Shown here piece by piece: positions 23,693 to 34,873 of a DNA stretch of 64,000 nt. The stretch is taken from contig CM040421.1 of NCBI GenBank assembly GCA_022702705.1, positions 66,079,121 to 66,143,120 of the forward strand, given 5' to 3'. Origin of the DNA: Papilionanthe hookeriana x Papilionanthe teres (Eukaryota > Streptophyta > Magnoliopsida > Asparagales > Orchidaceae). A program made the position numbers and the translations under genes. Position 1 is the stretch's first letter. Each line of letters starts with the position of its first letter. The notes under the pieces were generated by a model. The model searched no databases, was not told where the DNA came from, and saw only the letters and a program-made list of their open reading frames with translations.

Positions 23693-23706
23693 AGTTTTTC
23701 GCGTCT
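23693..23706 (+). other. primer binding site remnant fused to integrase
   Basis: After the LTR end, agtttttcgcgtc aligns with aattttTGGCGCC of element B. It then runs straight into integrase codons (ttatgaagaaact, matching 30824-30836 in B). Gag, protease, RT and RNase H are deleted here. Confidence 0.55.
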
Positions 23707-23707
23707 T

Positions 23708-24774
23708 ATGAAGAAACTAATTATTCAAAAATGTCATGATTCTAAATTTGGAGGACATTTTGTAATTGACAAAACTGTGCATAAAATTTTGCAAGCTGGA
23801 TTTTATTGGCCTACTCTCTTTAGAGATGTTTACAGATATATCAAAACTTTTGATAGATGCCAACGAGTAGGTAATATATCTAGAAGAAATGAAATGCCTC
23901 AGAGTTTCATGTTAGAAGTTGAGATTTTTTATGTTTGGGGATTAGATTTCATGGGACCATTTATTCCTTTATTTAGGAACTTATACATTTTGATTGCAGT
24001 TGATTATATATCAAAGTAGATTGAAGCGCAAGCTTTACCTCGTTGTGATGCTAAAAGTGTTTCAAGATTCTTAATGAAAAATATTTTCACAAGATACGGT
24101 ATGTCGAGAGTGATTATCATTGACGGAGGATCCCATTTTAGGAATAAATATACTCAGAGATTGGCAGAAAAGTTTAATATTATTCATAGATTCTCTACTG
24201 CTTATCATCCTCAAACCAGTGGTTTAGCTGAAGTTTCTAATTGTGAGATTAAATAAATTTTATAAAAGACTGTAAACTTTAGTAGAGTAGATTGGTCTGT
24301 TAGACTGGATACTACATTATGGGCATACAAGACTGCTTATAAAACTCCTATTGGTATGACTCCTTACAGACTTATTTATGGAAAGACTTGTCACTTACCA
24401 GTAAAATAGGAGCATAATGTATATTGAGCTATTAAAGAATTCAATTATAATTTGAAAAATACTGGTGAGAAGAGATTATTACAATTGAATGAATTAGAAG
24501 AATTAATAAATGAATCTTATGATAACGACAGAATTTATAAGGAAAAACTTAAGTTAAGGCATGATCAGAAGATTAATCAAAAGAACTTTGAACAAGGACA
24601 AGAAGTTTTGCTTTACAATACAAGGCTGAAATTATTTCCTGAGAAATTAAAGTTTCGTTGGTTAGGACCCTTTACTGTGACTCAAGTTTATACTTATGGA
24701 GCTGTTGAAATTGAAGATCTGAAGACTGGGAATAGAATTGAAGTAAATGGACATGATTAAAACTATATTTTGAC
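23708..24774 (+). pseudogene. Athila integrase (element A), 5' truncated
   Basis: Zinc-binding region KCHDSKFGGHFVIDKT...FDRCQR, with the first Cys of the CxxC pair changed to Phe. Core: VWGLDFMGPFIPL (Asp), MSRVIIIDGGSHFRN (Asp), YHPQTSGLAEVSNCEI (Glu); all three catalytic residues are kept. Stops occur at about 24018, 24254 and 24408. The C-terminal GPF module FRWLGPFTVTQVYTYGAVEI is present. It ends shortly before the conserved 45-bp block. Confidence 0.9.
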
Positions 24775-24836
24775 GGTAAAAGACCAAATGTTAAAGAGAT
24801 TTTAATGCTCAAGCAACCTGAATAACACCTGAATAG

Positions 24837-24881
24837 GTCAGGCTGACGACGTTAAACCAAGCGCTTTATGGGAGGCAACCC
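24837..24881 (+). promoter_or_regulatory. conserved post-integrase 45-bp block (element A)
   Basis: GTCAGGCTGACGACGTTAAA then CCAAGCGCTTTATGGGAGG and CAACCC, followed by atagttatc. It differs at few positions from B (31963-32007) and C (60356-60400). It contains the palindrome AAGCGCTT. Confidence 0.85.
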
Positions 24882-25039
24882 ATAGTTATCTTAATTTATT
24901 TGAGTGTTTGTTTGATTTTATCGTATTTTGTGGTAATATTGAATTCTACTACTTGTATTTGCCCTTTGATTATCAAGAATTTGGATCCATAGAGAAAATT
25001 TGGAACGTATTTGACCACTGTGTTTTTGTGAAAAATTTT

Positions 25040-25170
25040 GCCTAGGGCGCCGACAGCACGCTCGACGCCGCCGACGGTGAGTTTTTCTCAAGAGCTCTAG
25101 AATTTAATTGCATAAGGCTCACCGACAGCACCATCGAGGCCGCCGACAGCGAGATCGGCGAGTGGACGGT
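25040..25170. repeat. GC-rich block ahead of ORF2 (element A)
   Basis: gcgccgacagcacgctcgacg, gccgccgacggtgag and gaggccgccgacagcgag repeat the phrase set of LTR A (gccgacggc, gaggccgcc). It lies about 120 bases before A's ORF2 start. Confidence 0.75.
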
Positions 25171-25287
25171 TTATGGAGTTCAAAATGACAGTTTTTAGCA
25201 AATTTATCCCCTATAAACTCCTACGGATGGTTCCTAAACCCTTCCAATTCCCAAAAATGAATGGAAACTCCCTTGAATTCTTCTCTA

Positions 25288-25308
25288 ATGGCTTCCAATT
25301 ATGTAGAT
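25288..25308 (+). pseudogene. ORF2 of element A, first seven codons
   Basis: ATG 25288-25290 starts MASNYVD, cut after Asp by element B. The frame resumes with HPRFLVYNRRKFVSAEV at 41207 beyond B's right-hand TAGAT. Element B therefore landed at the very start of ORF2. Confidence 0.75.
25304..25308. other. target-site duplication TAGAT, left copy
   Basis: TAGAT directly before TGAGCC, the start of element B. The right copy is 41202-41206, directly after GGGTCA. Confidence 0.92.
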
Positions 25309-27196
25309 TGAGCCATAAAAAAAATACCTATTTTATATGCCTTGATTTTTATCAATTTCCAAGGATATTATACTTTAATGAAAGGTATTTTTGTGTTTTT
25401 GGATGTAGGTGATGTAAAAAGGTCCAAAAAAGGAAAAAGGGTGAAAAATAGCAAAAAGGAGCAAAAATGGAGCAAAATATAAGAATTATCAAAAATTATG
25501 GTCTGGCGCCTAGGCGCCAGAAGTTGGCGCCTACGCGCCAGACTCGATACAGAAACTGTCAAGTTTTTGATGACTTTTGGACGGTTATTTTGACGGAGTG
25601 AGCGGTTATTGGATATTGTAGAAGACTGGCAGTTGTTCCTTGATAATAGGACATGTGATACATTACATTTGGACGCTCCAAAACGGTTTTAATCGTGAAG
25701 AGGTGCGAGCCAAAGTGAAGAGGTGGGAAGAACTGGACGCGGTGTCTGGTGCCTATGCGCCAGACAGACCTTCTAGAAGATTCATTGAATTTGGACATGT
25801 TTTGAAGAAGTGCCTCAAGATAACCCTTGAAGCCTATAAATAGGAGTCCACTCCTTCAGAAAAATTGGGCCCCCATTGTATCCCCTATCTCTTAGCCACT
25901 TTAGGATCTCTCATCCTTTGAGAGAGACATAAAGAGAGAAATTTAGGGCCACTTTTATTTAGTTTAGTGAGTTTATTTTCAAGTTGTTGCATCTGGAGTT
26001 CATAACAATGTGGAGTCAGTAGGAATCAGAAGATCTGTAGAAGGAATATTTGGGATAAGTATTTTATTTTTGATTCAAAGTTTATTTATTATGTTTTGTT
26101 GTTTATATTCAAAGTGTTCTGAGTAGTTAGTTTACTTTCTTCCTTCAATTATGAAAAGATAAATAAGATAATATAAAATTCGATGGAGAATCGAAAATCA
26201 AAATATTTTCAAAACATTGTGATAATATTAATACTCGATCTTACTTTACTTTTTAAATTGGCCATTTAAATTGTTAAAACTCGTTGAAGAGTTTTGAGAC
26301 CTAGAAGGAGAAGAACTCTTAACTTGTAGATGTCACATGAATCCTTAGGTAGTTGAAGGCCTTGCGCGGTGCTATTCAGGTGAAGTGCAAATAAATAGGA
26401 AGATAAGATTTAAAGGGCGTAGAATTAATAAGTTTTTAGAGTGACGGACTAAATTCTTATAATTTGATTTATAGATAAGGAAAGGGTCACTAGTAGGGTC
26501 GACCATAGCCACCTTTCGACATCTAAGTAGTATGAGCCTAGATTAACCCATTCTACTAACAATACATCCGGACCTGATCTGTAGATTAGCCAATGTTCTT
26601 TGCGTCTAGATCAAAGGGTAAAGAATAGGAATGATTCTATTTGGCACAATACCATAAAATAGATTCTCCAATGAATATTAAATTATCTTAAAAATCTTGG
26701 ATTAATTGAAAGGAAGAAAGTTGTTTGTTTTATATTGTTTTCACAAAAATCATTTTCTTATTATTATTTTCTTTATCTGCATCTAGTAATTAAAAGTAAT
26801 TTATAGTTAGATTAAAATACAAAAATATTTTGAAATACAATATTTAAAAATTTAGTACCCTTTTTCCCCGTGGGATCGATACTGGGGTCATTGTTTCAAA
26901 GCCCTTTATTACTTGAAACGATACGTATACTTGTGTAGTACCTAAAAAGTATATAAAATATTTTCCTTTAAAATTATATTTTGCTATATAAACATATATT
27001 TAAAAAGTATTAATCACTAACGGCCTAGCATTCAGTAGCAATCAAGTTTTATTTAATGTTATTGTCGTAAATTAAAATTTGGTACACATCTATATAGCAA
27101 GTTATTCCGGGTCAAGTGTTTCGCGCCTTTGCCAGAAATTAAATTTTCTAGCAGTGGTAACAAATTCTTGTATTTGGAAATACAAAAATCGGGTCA
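25309..27196 (+). repeat. 5' LTR of element B
   Basis: TGAGCCATAAAAAA...AAATCGGGTCA. It has an 18-base perfect palindrome CTGGCGCCTAGGCGCCAG at 25503-25520, related copies at 25526-25541 and 25745-25765, a TATA box at 25835-25842, and the common Athila U5 phrases (gttctttgcgtctagatcaaagg; cgatacgtatacttgtgtag). Confidence 0.93.
25835..25842 (+). promoter_or_regulatory. LTR promoter TATA box (element B 5' LTR)
   Basis: gcctATAAATAgg context, about 530 bases into the LTR, conserved at 38066-38073 and 39954-39961 in the two related LTRs. It marks the U3/R region, so transcription should begin about 30 bases downstream. Confidence 0.7.
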
Positions 27197-27202
27197 AATT
27201 TT

Positions 27203-27220
27203 TGGCGCCGTTGTCGGGGA
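27203..27220 (+). other. primer binding site (element B)
   Basis: TGGCGCCGTTGTCGGGGA, six bases after the LTR end, matches the 3' end complement of plant Asp-tRNA, the usual primer of Athila elements, apart from one probable C-to-T change (GTTGTC for GTTGCC). Confidence 0.85.
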
Positions 27221-27357
27221 ACGAACGTACAATTTATAGATTTTTAAATATTATATTTCCAAAAACATAAAAAAATATAATAATATAAAAAAATAAATAA
27301 AATAAAATAAAATAATAAAAAAAAATTTATTCCTTGCTTTATTTTCTTTTTTTTATG

Positions 27358-28820
27358 CATAGTTTTGGTTCTGAAGGATTAATACCTTTAGATTCTGAAC
27401 TAGAAAGAACAATTAGAAAAATTAAAAAGGGAAAACAAATTCAAAAATTTCAAGAAATGGCTACTTTACAAAATCCAATCGAACTTAATGATCAAAACGT
27501 TTATAAACCATTAAGGGATTATGCTAACCCTACAAGTTGATGAACTTCATAGTAGTATTCAAATACCCACTGTAGATGCTAATTCTTTTGAACTTAAACC
27601 GTCTATTATTCAAATGGTGCAAAACAATCAATTTGGTGGAACATCAAATGAGGATCCAAATTTACACCTTGTTAGTTTTTTAGAGCTTTGTGCTACCTTT
27701 AAATATAACAATGTTTCTGATGATGCTATTAGACTTAGACTCTTTCCTTTTTCCTTAAGAGATAAAGCAAAGATGTGGTTAAACTCATTAGCAACTGGTT
27801 CTATTAAAACATGGGCTGAAATGACACAAAAATTCCTTATTAAATATTTTCCTCCTTCTAAAACTGCTAAATTAAGAAATGATATTACTTCGTTTAGTCA
27901 ATTTGACGGGGAGATAATATATGAAACTTGGGAAAGATTTAAAAAACTATTAAGAAAATGTCATCATCATGCTTTACCTGATTGGTTAATTATTCAAAAA
28001 TTTTACAATGGATTAATTGGATCTTTAAAATCAATTATTGATCGCTCGTCACTGGAGGTTCTTTAATGTCTAAATCATTTGAAGAAGCTTACACTTTAAT
28101 TGAAGAAATGGCTAATAACAATTTTCAATGGCCTTCCGAAAGGATTAATCCTAAAAAGATGGCAAATATTCACGATAATGAAGCCTTTTCTATCCTAGCT
28201 TCACAAGTAGCAAGCAATGTCTAAAAAATTAGATAATTTTGCAATTAATATTTCACATAATAACTCTGCTAATATTGAAGATTCTCAAACTATTGAAACT
28301 TTACAAGCTATTGCAAGTAAAAATAATCCTTATTCAAATTATTATAATCTTGGGTGGAAAAATCATCCTAATTTTAACAGGAATAATTCACAACAACAAT
28401 GGGGTAATAATCAATTTCATCCCACTGGAAATTGGAATAATCAAGTTAATCCAAATTATAAACCTCCTGGATTTAATAATCAATAGAAAAAGTTATCAAT
28501 AGAAGAATTAATTTTACAAATGAATAATCAATTACAAAATCAAAATACTACTATTCGTAATATCGAAAATCAAATGGGGCAAATTGCTACTTTAATTAAT
28601 AACAGACCTGTAGGAACACTTCCTAGCAATGTTGAAATTAATCCAAAGGAAACTGGAAAAGAACATGAACATGTTAATGCTGTGCAACTTAGAAGTGGAA
28701 AGGAATTAAAAGAAAGAATGCAGAATGAAATTGAAAAAGAGATTGAGGTTGAAGAGATTGAAAAACCTAAAGAAACTCTCTCTCCTAGTCAAGATCGATC
28801 GTTATACCTATTAATGTGAA
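27358..28820 (+). pseudogene. gag (element B)
   Basis: Begins MHSFGSEGLIPLDSELERTI. After a frameshift at about 27525 the retrotransposon-gag domain follows: PNLHLVSFLELCATFKYNNV, KAKMWLNSLATGSIKTWAEM, FDGEIIYETWERFKKLLRKC, NNNFQWPSERINPKKM. The C-terminal part has NPYSNYYNLGWKNHPNF, an Asn/Gln-rich stretch, and AVQLRSGKEL, as in other Athila gags. No CCHC zinc knuckle is seen, which is usual for this lineage. Three or four frameshifts or stops (about 27535, 28050, 28220, 28486) make it a pseudogene. It should form the virus-like particle shell. Confidence 0.9.
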
Positions 28821-28839
28821 AGTTGAAAACCACCACCAC

Positions 28840-29500
28840 CTCTTCCTCAAAGACTTAAACAACAGAAACTTGATCATCAATTTTCTAAGTTCTTTGAAAT
28901 TTTTAAGAAACTTACTATTAACATACCTTTTGCTAAAGCTTTGGAACAAATGCTAACTTATGCAAAATTTATGAAGGATATTTTAAGCAAGAAACAAAAA
29001 TTTGAAGCTTTTGAAACTGTTGCATTAAGTGAAGAATGCAGTACAATAATTCAAAAGAAATTACCCGAAAAGCTTAAGGATCCCGGAAGTTTCACTATAC
29101 CTCGTGCTATGTGGAGAAAAATTTTGTGGAAAAGCTTTATGTGATTTAGGAGCAAGTATTAATCTCATGCCATTTTCTATTTTTCGAAGATTGAATTTAG
29201 GAGAGATTACTCCCACCACCGTAACCCTTCAGTTAGCTGATAGATCTATCACTTATCCTAAAGGAGTTATAGAGGATGTCCTTGTTAAAGTGGATAAATT
29301 TATCTTCCCTGTAGATTTCATCGTACTTGATATGGAAGAAGATAAAGAGATACCTATTATTTTAGGGAGACCTTTTCTAGCTACCGACGAGCTATGATTG
29401 ATGTGCAAAAGGGAGAATTAACCATGAGAGTTAATAATCAAGAGATTAAATTCAATGTTCTTAAATCAATGAAGTACCCGATAAAGAGAAATGTTATCGA
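28840..29500 (+). pseudogene. aspartic protease (element B)
   Basis: Reads FCGKALCDLGASINLMPFSI (active site DLGA) at about 29120-29180, then TLQLADRSITYPKGVIEDVL, FIVLDMEEDKEIPIILGRPF and GELTMRVNNQEI. The second Asp/ILGRPF block is intact. Single frameshifts lie at about 29110 and 29393. The DLGA form is shared with element D and appears lineage-typical rather than a mutation. It processes gag-pol. Confidence 0.87.
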
Positions 29501-30034
29501 ATGGATATAATTGATTATTTAATTGAGAAACATTATCAAGAAAAATGTAAAGTCATTTCTGAAGAAAAATTTAAATTTTTAACTGATGAAAATGAAGAAG
29601 TAAAAGAAGAAGAGGTTCATTTTATTAAAGATAACTGGGAAACTTTAGACATAACTCAAAATGATATACTTTTACCATCAATTAAAAAAGCCCCTGAACT
29701 GGAATTAAAAATATTACCTTCACATTTAAAATATGCGTTTCTTTGAATTTCGTTAACTTTACCTGTTATTATTTCTTTTGAACTGGGTAAATATCAAGAA
29801 GAAAAATTACTAGGTGTGTTAAAGAATTATAAGAAAGCTTTTGGTTGGACTATTGCTGATATAAGAGGAATAAGCCCTTCCATTTGTATGCATAGAATTT
29901 TAATGGAAGAAAATTTTAAACCTACTATTGAACCGCAAAGAAGAATAAATCCTATCATGAAAGAGGTTGTTAAAAAAGAAATTGTGAAGTGGTTAGATGC
30001 TGGTATTATTTATCCTATTTCGGAACACAATTAT
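29501..30034 (+). pseudogene. reverse transcriptase N-terminal part (element B), core deleted
   Basis: Acidic linker (EENEEVKEEEVHF...) and the RT opening KNYKKAFGWTIADIRGISPS, CMHRILMEENFKPTIEPQRR, MKEVVKKEIVKWLDAGIIYP-ISEHNY. At about 30034 the sequence jumps to LGFNRRYIKDFSKVAKPLCH, which lies about 270-300 residues later in intact homologues. Fingers, palm and YxDD are all missing, so the element cannot make its own cDNA. Confidence 0.88.
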
Positions 30035-30039
30035 TGATG

Positions 30040-30595
30040 CTGCTACTTGGATTTAATAGAAGATACATAAAGGATTTTTCTAAAGTTGCTAAACCTCTTT
30101 GTCATTTATTGGAAAAAGATGCGAAATTTGAATTTAACAAAGAATTTATTAATGCTTTTAATATTCTAAAAGAAAAACTAATAACTGCACCTATCATTGT
30201 TGCACCTAATTGGAATAAATCTTTTGAATTAATGTGTGATGCAAGTGATTTTGCAATAAGAGCTGTATTAGGACAAAAACAAGAGAAGGTTTTCAAAGTT
30301 GTATATTATGCTAGTAAAACTCTCACTGAAACACAAAGAAATTACACTACTACTGAGAAGGAGCTTCTAGCCATAGTAGATGCCTTTGATAAATTTAGAC
30401 ATTATCTTCTTGGTACTAAATGCATACCATACTGATCATTCTGCTATTAAATATCTAATATCTAAGAAGGATTCTAAACCTCGACTGATAAGATGGGTTT
30501 TACTTCTACAAGAATTTGATTTTTAAATAGTAGATAGAAAAGGAACTGAGAACCAAATTGTTGATCATTTGTCTAGAATTAAAAATGATATTATT
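30040..30595 (+). pseudogene. RT connection and RNase H (element B)
   Basis: RRYIKDFSKVAKPLCHLLEK, then ELMCDASDFAIRAVLGQKQE (catalytic Asp), VVYYASKTLTETQRNYTTTE (Glu region), HTDHSAIKYLISKKD and IVDRKGTENQIVDHLSR. One frameshift at about 30430. It directly follows the RT deletion. Confidence 0.9.
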
Positions 30596-31962
30596 TCGGA
30601 AGAAAATATAAATGAGAAATTTCCTGATGAATCTTTATGTGTTATTCAAGGATGCAAAACACCTTGGTATGCTGATATTGTTAACTATTTAGTTAGCAAT
30701 ATTTTACCTTATGAATTGGATAACAAATTTATTAAGAAATTTAAATATGATGCTAAATCTTATATTTGGGAAGATCCTCATTTATTTAAAATTGGAAGAG
30801 ATTCTATAATTCGAAGATGTGTACCTTATGAGGAAACTTTTGCTATTATTCAAAAATGTCATGATTCCGATTTTGGAGGACACTTTGGCATAGATAAAAC
30901 TGCATTTTAAATTGTAAATTCTGGATTTTATTGGCCTACCTTATTTAAAGATGTGAGACATTATGTGAAAACATGTGATCGATGTCAAAGGATGGGAAAT
31001 ATATCTAGGAAGGATGAAATGCCTTTAAACTATATATTGGAAGTTGAAATTTTTGATATATGGGGTTTAGACTTTATGGGACCATTTGTTCCATCATCCG
31101 GAAAAACATATATTTTATTAGCAATGATTATGTTTCAAAGTGGATTGAAGCTGTTGCTTTACCAAACTTTGATTCCAAATGTGTTTCTAAATTCTTAAAA
31201 AAAATGATATTTTCAAGATTTGGAATGCCTAAGGTAATTATCACTGATGGTGGAAGTCATTTCAGGAATGTAGGAATTCAATCATTACTAAAAAATTTGG
31301 AATCAAACATAGAATTGCAACTGCTTATCACCCACAAACAAGTGGAATGACTGAAGTATCAAACAAAGAAATTAAAAGAATTTTAGAGAAGACTGTTAAT
31401 CCTAAAAGAACTGATTGGGTTGATAGACTTGATTCTGCATTATGGGCTTATAGAACAGCTTATAAAACACCAATCGGAATGTCACCTTATCGGTTAATTT
31501 ATGGTAAACATTGTCACTTACCTGTTGAACTTGAACATAAAACTTATTAGGCGATAAAGGAGTTTAATTTTAATTTGAATGAAGCAGGAGAAAAGCGATT
31601 ATTGCAATTGAATGAGATGGAAGAGATAAGAAATGAATCATATGAAAATGCAATGATGTATAAAGAGAAAATGAAGATGTTATGTGATAAGAAAATTTCA
31701 GAAAAAATTTTTGAGCCTGGAGAAGAAGTATTACTGTTTAATTCTCATTTAAAACTTTTTCCTGGAAAATTAATATCTAAATGGATAGGACCCTATATAA
31801 TTGAGAAAGTATACCATTATGGAGCTGTGGATATTAAAGACCCCAAAACAGGAAAAATTTTTAAAGTAAATGGATTAAGATTGAAACCTTATTTGGGAGA
31901 TATTAAAATGATTTATAAAGAGGCTTATGAATTGAGTCAACCTCGATTAAAGATTTACTTAA
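30596..31962 (+). pseudogene. integrase (element B)
   Basis: Zinc domain KCHDSDFGGHFGIDKT...YVKTCDRCQRMGNIS, with both His and both Cys intact. Core: IWGLDFMGPFVPS (Asp), a frameshift near 31125, MPKVIITDGGSHFRN (Asp), a frameshift near 31290, YHPQTSGMTEVSNKEIKRIL (Glu). The C-terminal GPY/F-type module reads ISKWIGPYIIEKVYHYGAVD then KVNGLRLKPYLG. One stop at 31548. All catalytic residues are still present. The frame reads on through the conserved 45-bp block to a stop at 32025-32027. Confidence 0.92.
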
Positions 31963-32007
31963 GTCGGGCTGACGACGTTAAACCAAGCGCTTTGTGGGAG
32001 GCAACCC
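31963..32007 (+). promoter_or_regulatory. conserved post-integrase 45-bp block (element B)
   Basis: GTCGGGCTGACGACGTTAAA then CCAAGCGCTTTGTGGGAGG and CAACCC, at the 3' end of the integrase frame. The same block occurs after integrase in A, C and D. From memory, similar sequence is common after pol in Athila elements of many plants. Confidence 0.88.
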
Positions 32008-32310
32008 ATAATTATCTTTTGCTTTGAGTGTTTTTATGTTTTTAATGTAAGGTTATGCCTCGATCTTGACTAATTTTATATTACTTTAGAAAAATTTGAT
32101 GATTATAAGTCTTTGTTGACTTATGCTGAAGATTATTTTGAAGTATGTAAGATTTAGAAATTGGATCACTCTATTCTAAATATGAGTAAAAAGGAGATCA
32201 AGTTAACCTTCATTATGATTGCTTATAATTTGTGTTATTGAGTCTAGATTACTCTTACCAGTACAATTTACCTATCTTGGAAAATGAGTGAAACAGAGTT
32301 GAACATAGTT

Positions 32311-32362
32311 TCGGCGCCTAGGCGCCAGATTTGGCGCCTAAGCTCCACGGTTACTGGGTCGT
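32311..32362. repeat. GC palindrome block ahead of ORF2 (element B)
   Basis: GGCGCCTAGGCGCC at 32313-32326 (perfect 14-base palindrome), then ttggcgcctaagctcc, the same phrase type as B's LTR (CTGGCGCCTAGGCGCCAG). Confidence 0.85.
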
Positions 32363-32497
32363 GCAAAAATCGAAAATTTTTAGTTTTTCACACGATTTTC
32401 ACCTTTAAATCAACCCATCTTCATCCCTAACCATCAAGCAATCAAAGTTATGTCCATTACACTTCATTCTTGAGAGATTTGAGAAATTTTTGAAGAA

Positions 32498-32846
32498 ATG
32501 GAAGGAAGAAATCTTGGAGAAGAGGCTAGGGACAAGGTCTCAAAGGATCCTCAACCCTACTTCAATGGTTTCATCGCGGTAAGTTTAGAGAAAATTTCTA
32601 GTCGCTTGGATAAGTTTGAAGCAGAGTTTAAAAGCATTAGAGATCGCCTTCATGAGATGTTTCATCAGATTGAACATCTAGAATGGCAGATGAAACTTTA
32701 ATTTGATCATTGTGAGGCTTATCAAGATGCTCAAGTTGAAATGTATGTGAAGAACAAGTGGATTGACGAAAAGACGGCTACTGATTTCCTGAGAGCGTTA
32801 GTGTTCTTTCCAAGTGGAATACACAATTTCCCTTGTGAAGATTAGA
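32498..32846 (+). pseudogene. ORF2, coiled-coil protein (element B)
   Basis: ATG 32498 (MEGRNLGEEARDKV). Residues 27-66 have heptad spacing (SLEKISSRLDKFEAEFKSIR, IEHLEWQMKL). It is interrupted by TAA at 32699-32701. The frame continues FDHCEAYQDAQVEMYVKNKW then IDEKTATDFL to a stop near 32846. It aligns with ORF2 of C and D and with the C-terminal half of A's ORF2. No signal peptide or membrane segment is seen. Function unknown. It lies between pol and ORF3. Confidence 0.7.
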
Positions 32847-33190
32847 GTATTCTGGTAATGAGATCGTTATTATCTGGTTTGTTGAGTCGTTGTATCGATG
32901 TAGTGAATTGATTGTATTTGTGTATTTGCTTTCATGTTCAATGTGTGTAGTTTTTGCTTAGAAATTTTTGTGTTTAATTGTGTATTAGGAACTTGAATCA
33001 AGTATTATACTTATCTGGAATATATTGAGCCAGTATTGAAGATTATAAATGGAATTTAGTGAAGTTTAATTTAGTGTGTGTTTGGCACAGCTTATTTGCA
33101 GCTGTGGCGTTTTGAAAACGCCACCTGTCTGTTTGGAAATCCCGTTTTCAGGGATTATTACAAAAATCACTTCTGAGTTTTGTATTATAC

Positions 33191-33220
33191 GCGGATCGCG
33201 GGGTCGACCCCGCGATCCGC
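33191..33220. repeat. 30-base perfect palindrome
   Basis: gcggatcgcggggtc followed by its exact reverse complement, centred on GTCGAC, near the left end of the Harbinger-like insert. Another hairpin, GGCGTTTT-G-AAAACGCC, sits at 33106-33122. Confidence 0.95.
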
Positions 33221-33439
33221 ATTTAACAGATGTTTTTCGATATTTGCCCCTGTTCGTTCATTTGTATGCCCGAGCTCCTCTTTGCGATCCGCGACATCCT
33301 CCCCTTCCTTTCATCTGCCCTAGCATGGCTCGCAGCAAGCAGCGATCGGCCTGGTTTGTACTTCCGGAGTCCTCTTTGCGATTCGCGACATCCTCCCCTC
33401 CATTTTGTTTGTACTTCCGGAGTCCGCCCTACCGAATAC

Positions 33440-33779
33440 ATGCCACGGGGAGAGGAGGCGACTTTGATTTGCGGCGAAGAGGATGGTAACGAGGTGGAGC
33501 GAGAAGAGCCCTGGTCTCAAGATCCTCTGGCTCTAGACATTAGGGACAGCCGCAGGTTCGTTTCTTCAACTACTATCTCTAAAATCTGTAATAAATCCCT
33601 AAATCCTATTTACAAGATAAATTTTTTTGTTCTGTTTCCTTTATCTACAAGTTCTCATGACCAATGTTTTGAGGAATGCGATGAGGGAGATGGAGAAATC
33701 ACTGAACATGGAATATGCCACTCGATCTGTAGCCGCCGATCATGTCGTTCCCACAGACGAAGTTCTCAAGGAGGAATGA
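33440..33779 (+). CDS. possible two-exon ORF inside the Harbinger-like insert, unknown function
   Basis: The surroundings are CpG-rich, unlike neighbouring retroelement DNA. ATG 33440 opens about 38 codons (MPRGEEATLICGEEDGNEVE, REEPWSQDPLALDIRDSRR) ending at a good donor, CGCAG|GTTCG (GT at 33556). After about 100 AT-rich bases a second open stretch, 33663-33779, reads NVLRNAMREMEKSLNMEYAT then RSVAADHVVPTDEVLKEE and a stop. I do not recognise the family. It may be a captured host-gene fragment or a transposon accessory ORF. The exon structure is inferred from splice-like signals only. Confidence 0.35.
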
Positions 33780-34672
33780 TATTTTCCTTGGTACCTTACT
33801 TTTCTGAAAATTATTGTATTTTGTTTACTTTCTCTCCATCCCACTTAAGCTCCAGCATCATCAATTTTGGTATTATTTTGGCAGTTCAATAAAATTTTGT
33901 TTTTTGGCATAAAGATTGTATTTTATTCTCAGTAGTCTATGGGTAAATCCTAATATTGTGCATTACCCCTTAAGTTAACGCCTGTTGCACTTTAGGGAAG
34001 TTGTTGAATGTGTTCTGTATTAGAATTAAAGGATAAGATTACGAAAAAAAACTAGAAGCTATAATTTAAGAATGCATAATACAAGACATTTCTAGTTTTT
34101 TTTCTTCTTTGTTTTATGAAACAACCACGAAAAGGTAGTTCCTTTGCTCTTTGATTGAGGTGGAAGTGGAGTACGGGTATCAACTGAAGGAGTTACGTAA
34201 TTGCGACGGATTGACATTGCTTCGTTTTGATTTGTTTACTTCTTATTTTTATACTTCTCATTTTTCTAATGTTGTTGTTTTTCTTTCCTTGATGGAATGG
34301 ATAAATTTTGGTGGAATAGGGGCAGATTTATCATAACAGGGGCAGATTTGTCATTTAGCCACAAACAGCTGCAATTCAGCTGTTTTCCAAACGTTCAAAC
34401 CAAACGACATGCATGCATTATCCGACAACTGATATCGCTGATTATCGTGATAATCGCTTATCCCGATAATCTGGATAACTGGCAAGCGCACAAATGCAGA
34501 CCCTTAAACTTTATGATTGATTGGTGGATTTAATATTTAATTTTTAAAATTTTTAGAAAAAGTTTCGCAAGTTAGAAACTGAAGCCCTACTCTAATGTGA
34601 GTAATTGGAAGTTGAATTTATGAATTTTGGTGGAAAATTAAATTAAAAAATAATTTTTTGTGAAAGGCAAGT

Positions 34673-34770
34673 CTGGCGCCTAGGCTCCAGAATTCGGCGT
34701 CTAAGCACTGGTTCAGCCTGTACCCGAAAAATTCCTTAAATACCCAAAAGCCATTATCGACGCCTAAGCC
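34673..34770. repeat. GC palindrome block ahead of ORF3 (element B)
   Basis: CTGGCGCCTAGGCTCCAG at 34673-34690 differs by one base from the perfect 18-base palindrome of B's LTR. It is followed by ttcggcgtctaagcac and cgacgcctaagcc. Confidence 0.85.
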
Positions 34771-34873
34771 TTCTTCTTCCTCCATTTTTCATGAAAATCA
34801 GCTTTTAGAATCCATTTTGAGGTCAAAACATCAAGGATTTGGGCACGAAGCCACTTGATTTCTTCATCTCAAG

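Larger units (their letters stand above)
33074..34503. mobile_element. PIF/Harbinger (Tourist)-like DNA transposon
   Basis: 1,430 bases between TTA copies (33071-33073 and 34504-34506). The left end GTGTGTGTTTGGCACAGC resembles the inverse of the right end, GGGTCTGCATTTGTGCGC. Inside, TTTGG...CAGCTT-ATTTGCAGCTGT (left) is inverted at CAGCTGCAATTCAGCTG...CCAAA (right, 34365-34392). It lies between ORF2 and ORF3 of element B and is absent from the same interval in A and C. Termini are imperfect, so class assignment is tentative. Confidence 0.6.

Noticed and set aside
25503..25541. GC palindromes as intrinsic terminators or restriction-modification related sites
   Set aside because: No following T run or bacterial context; their matched positions before ORF2/ORF3 and in LTRs point to an element-specific cis signal.
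27203..27220. tRNA gene
   Set aside because: Only the 18 bases complementary to a tRNA 3' end are present, at the expected spacing from an LTR end, so it is a primer binding site.
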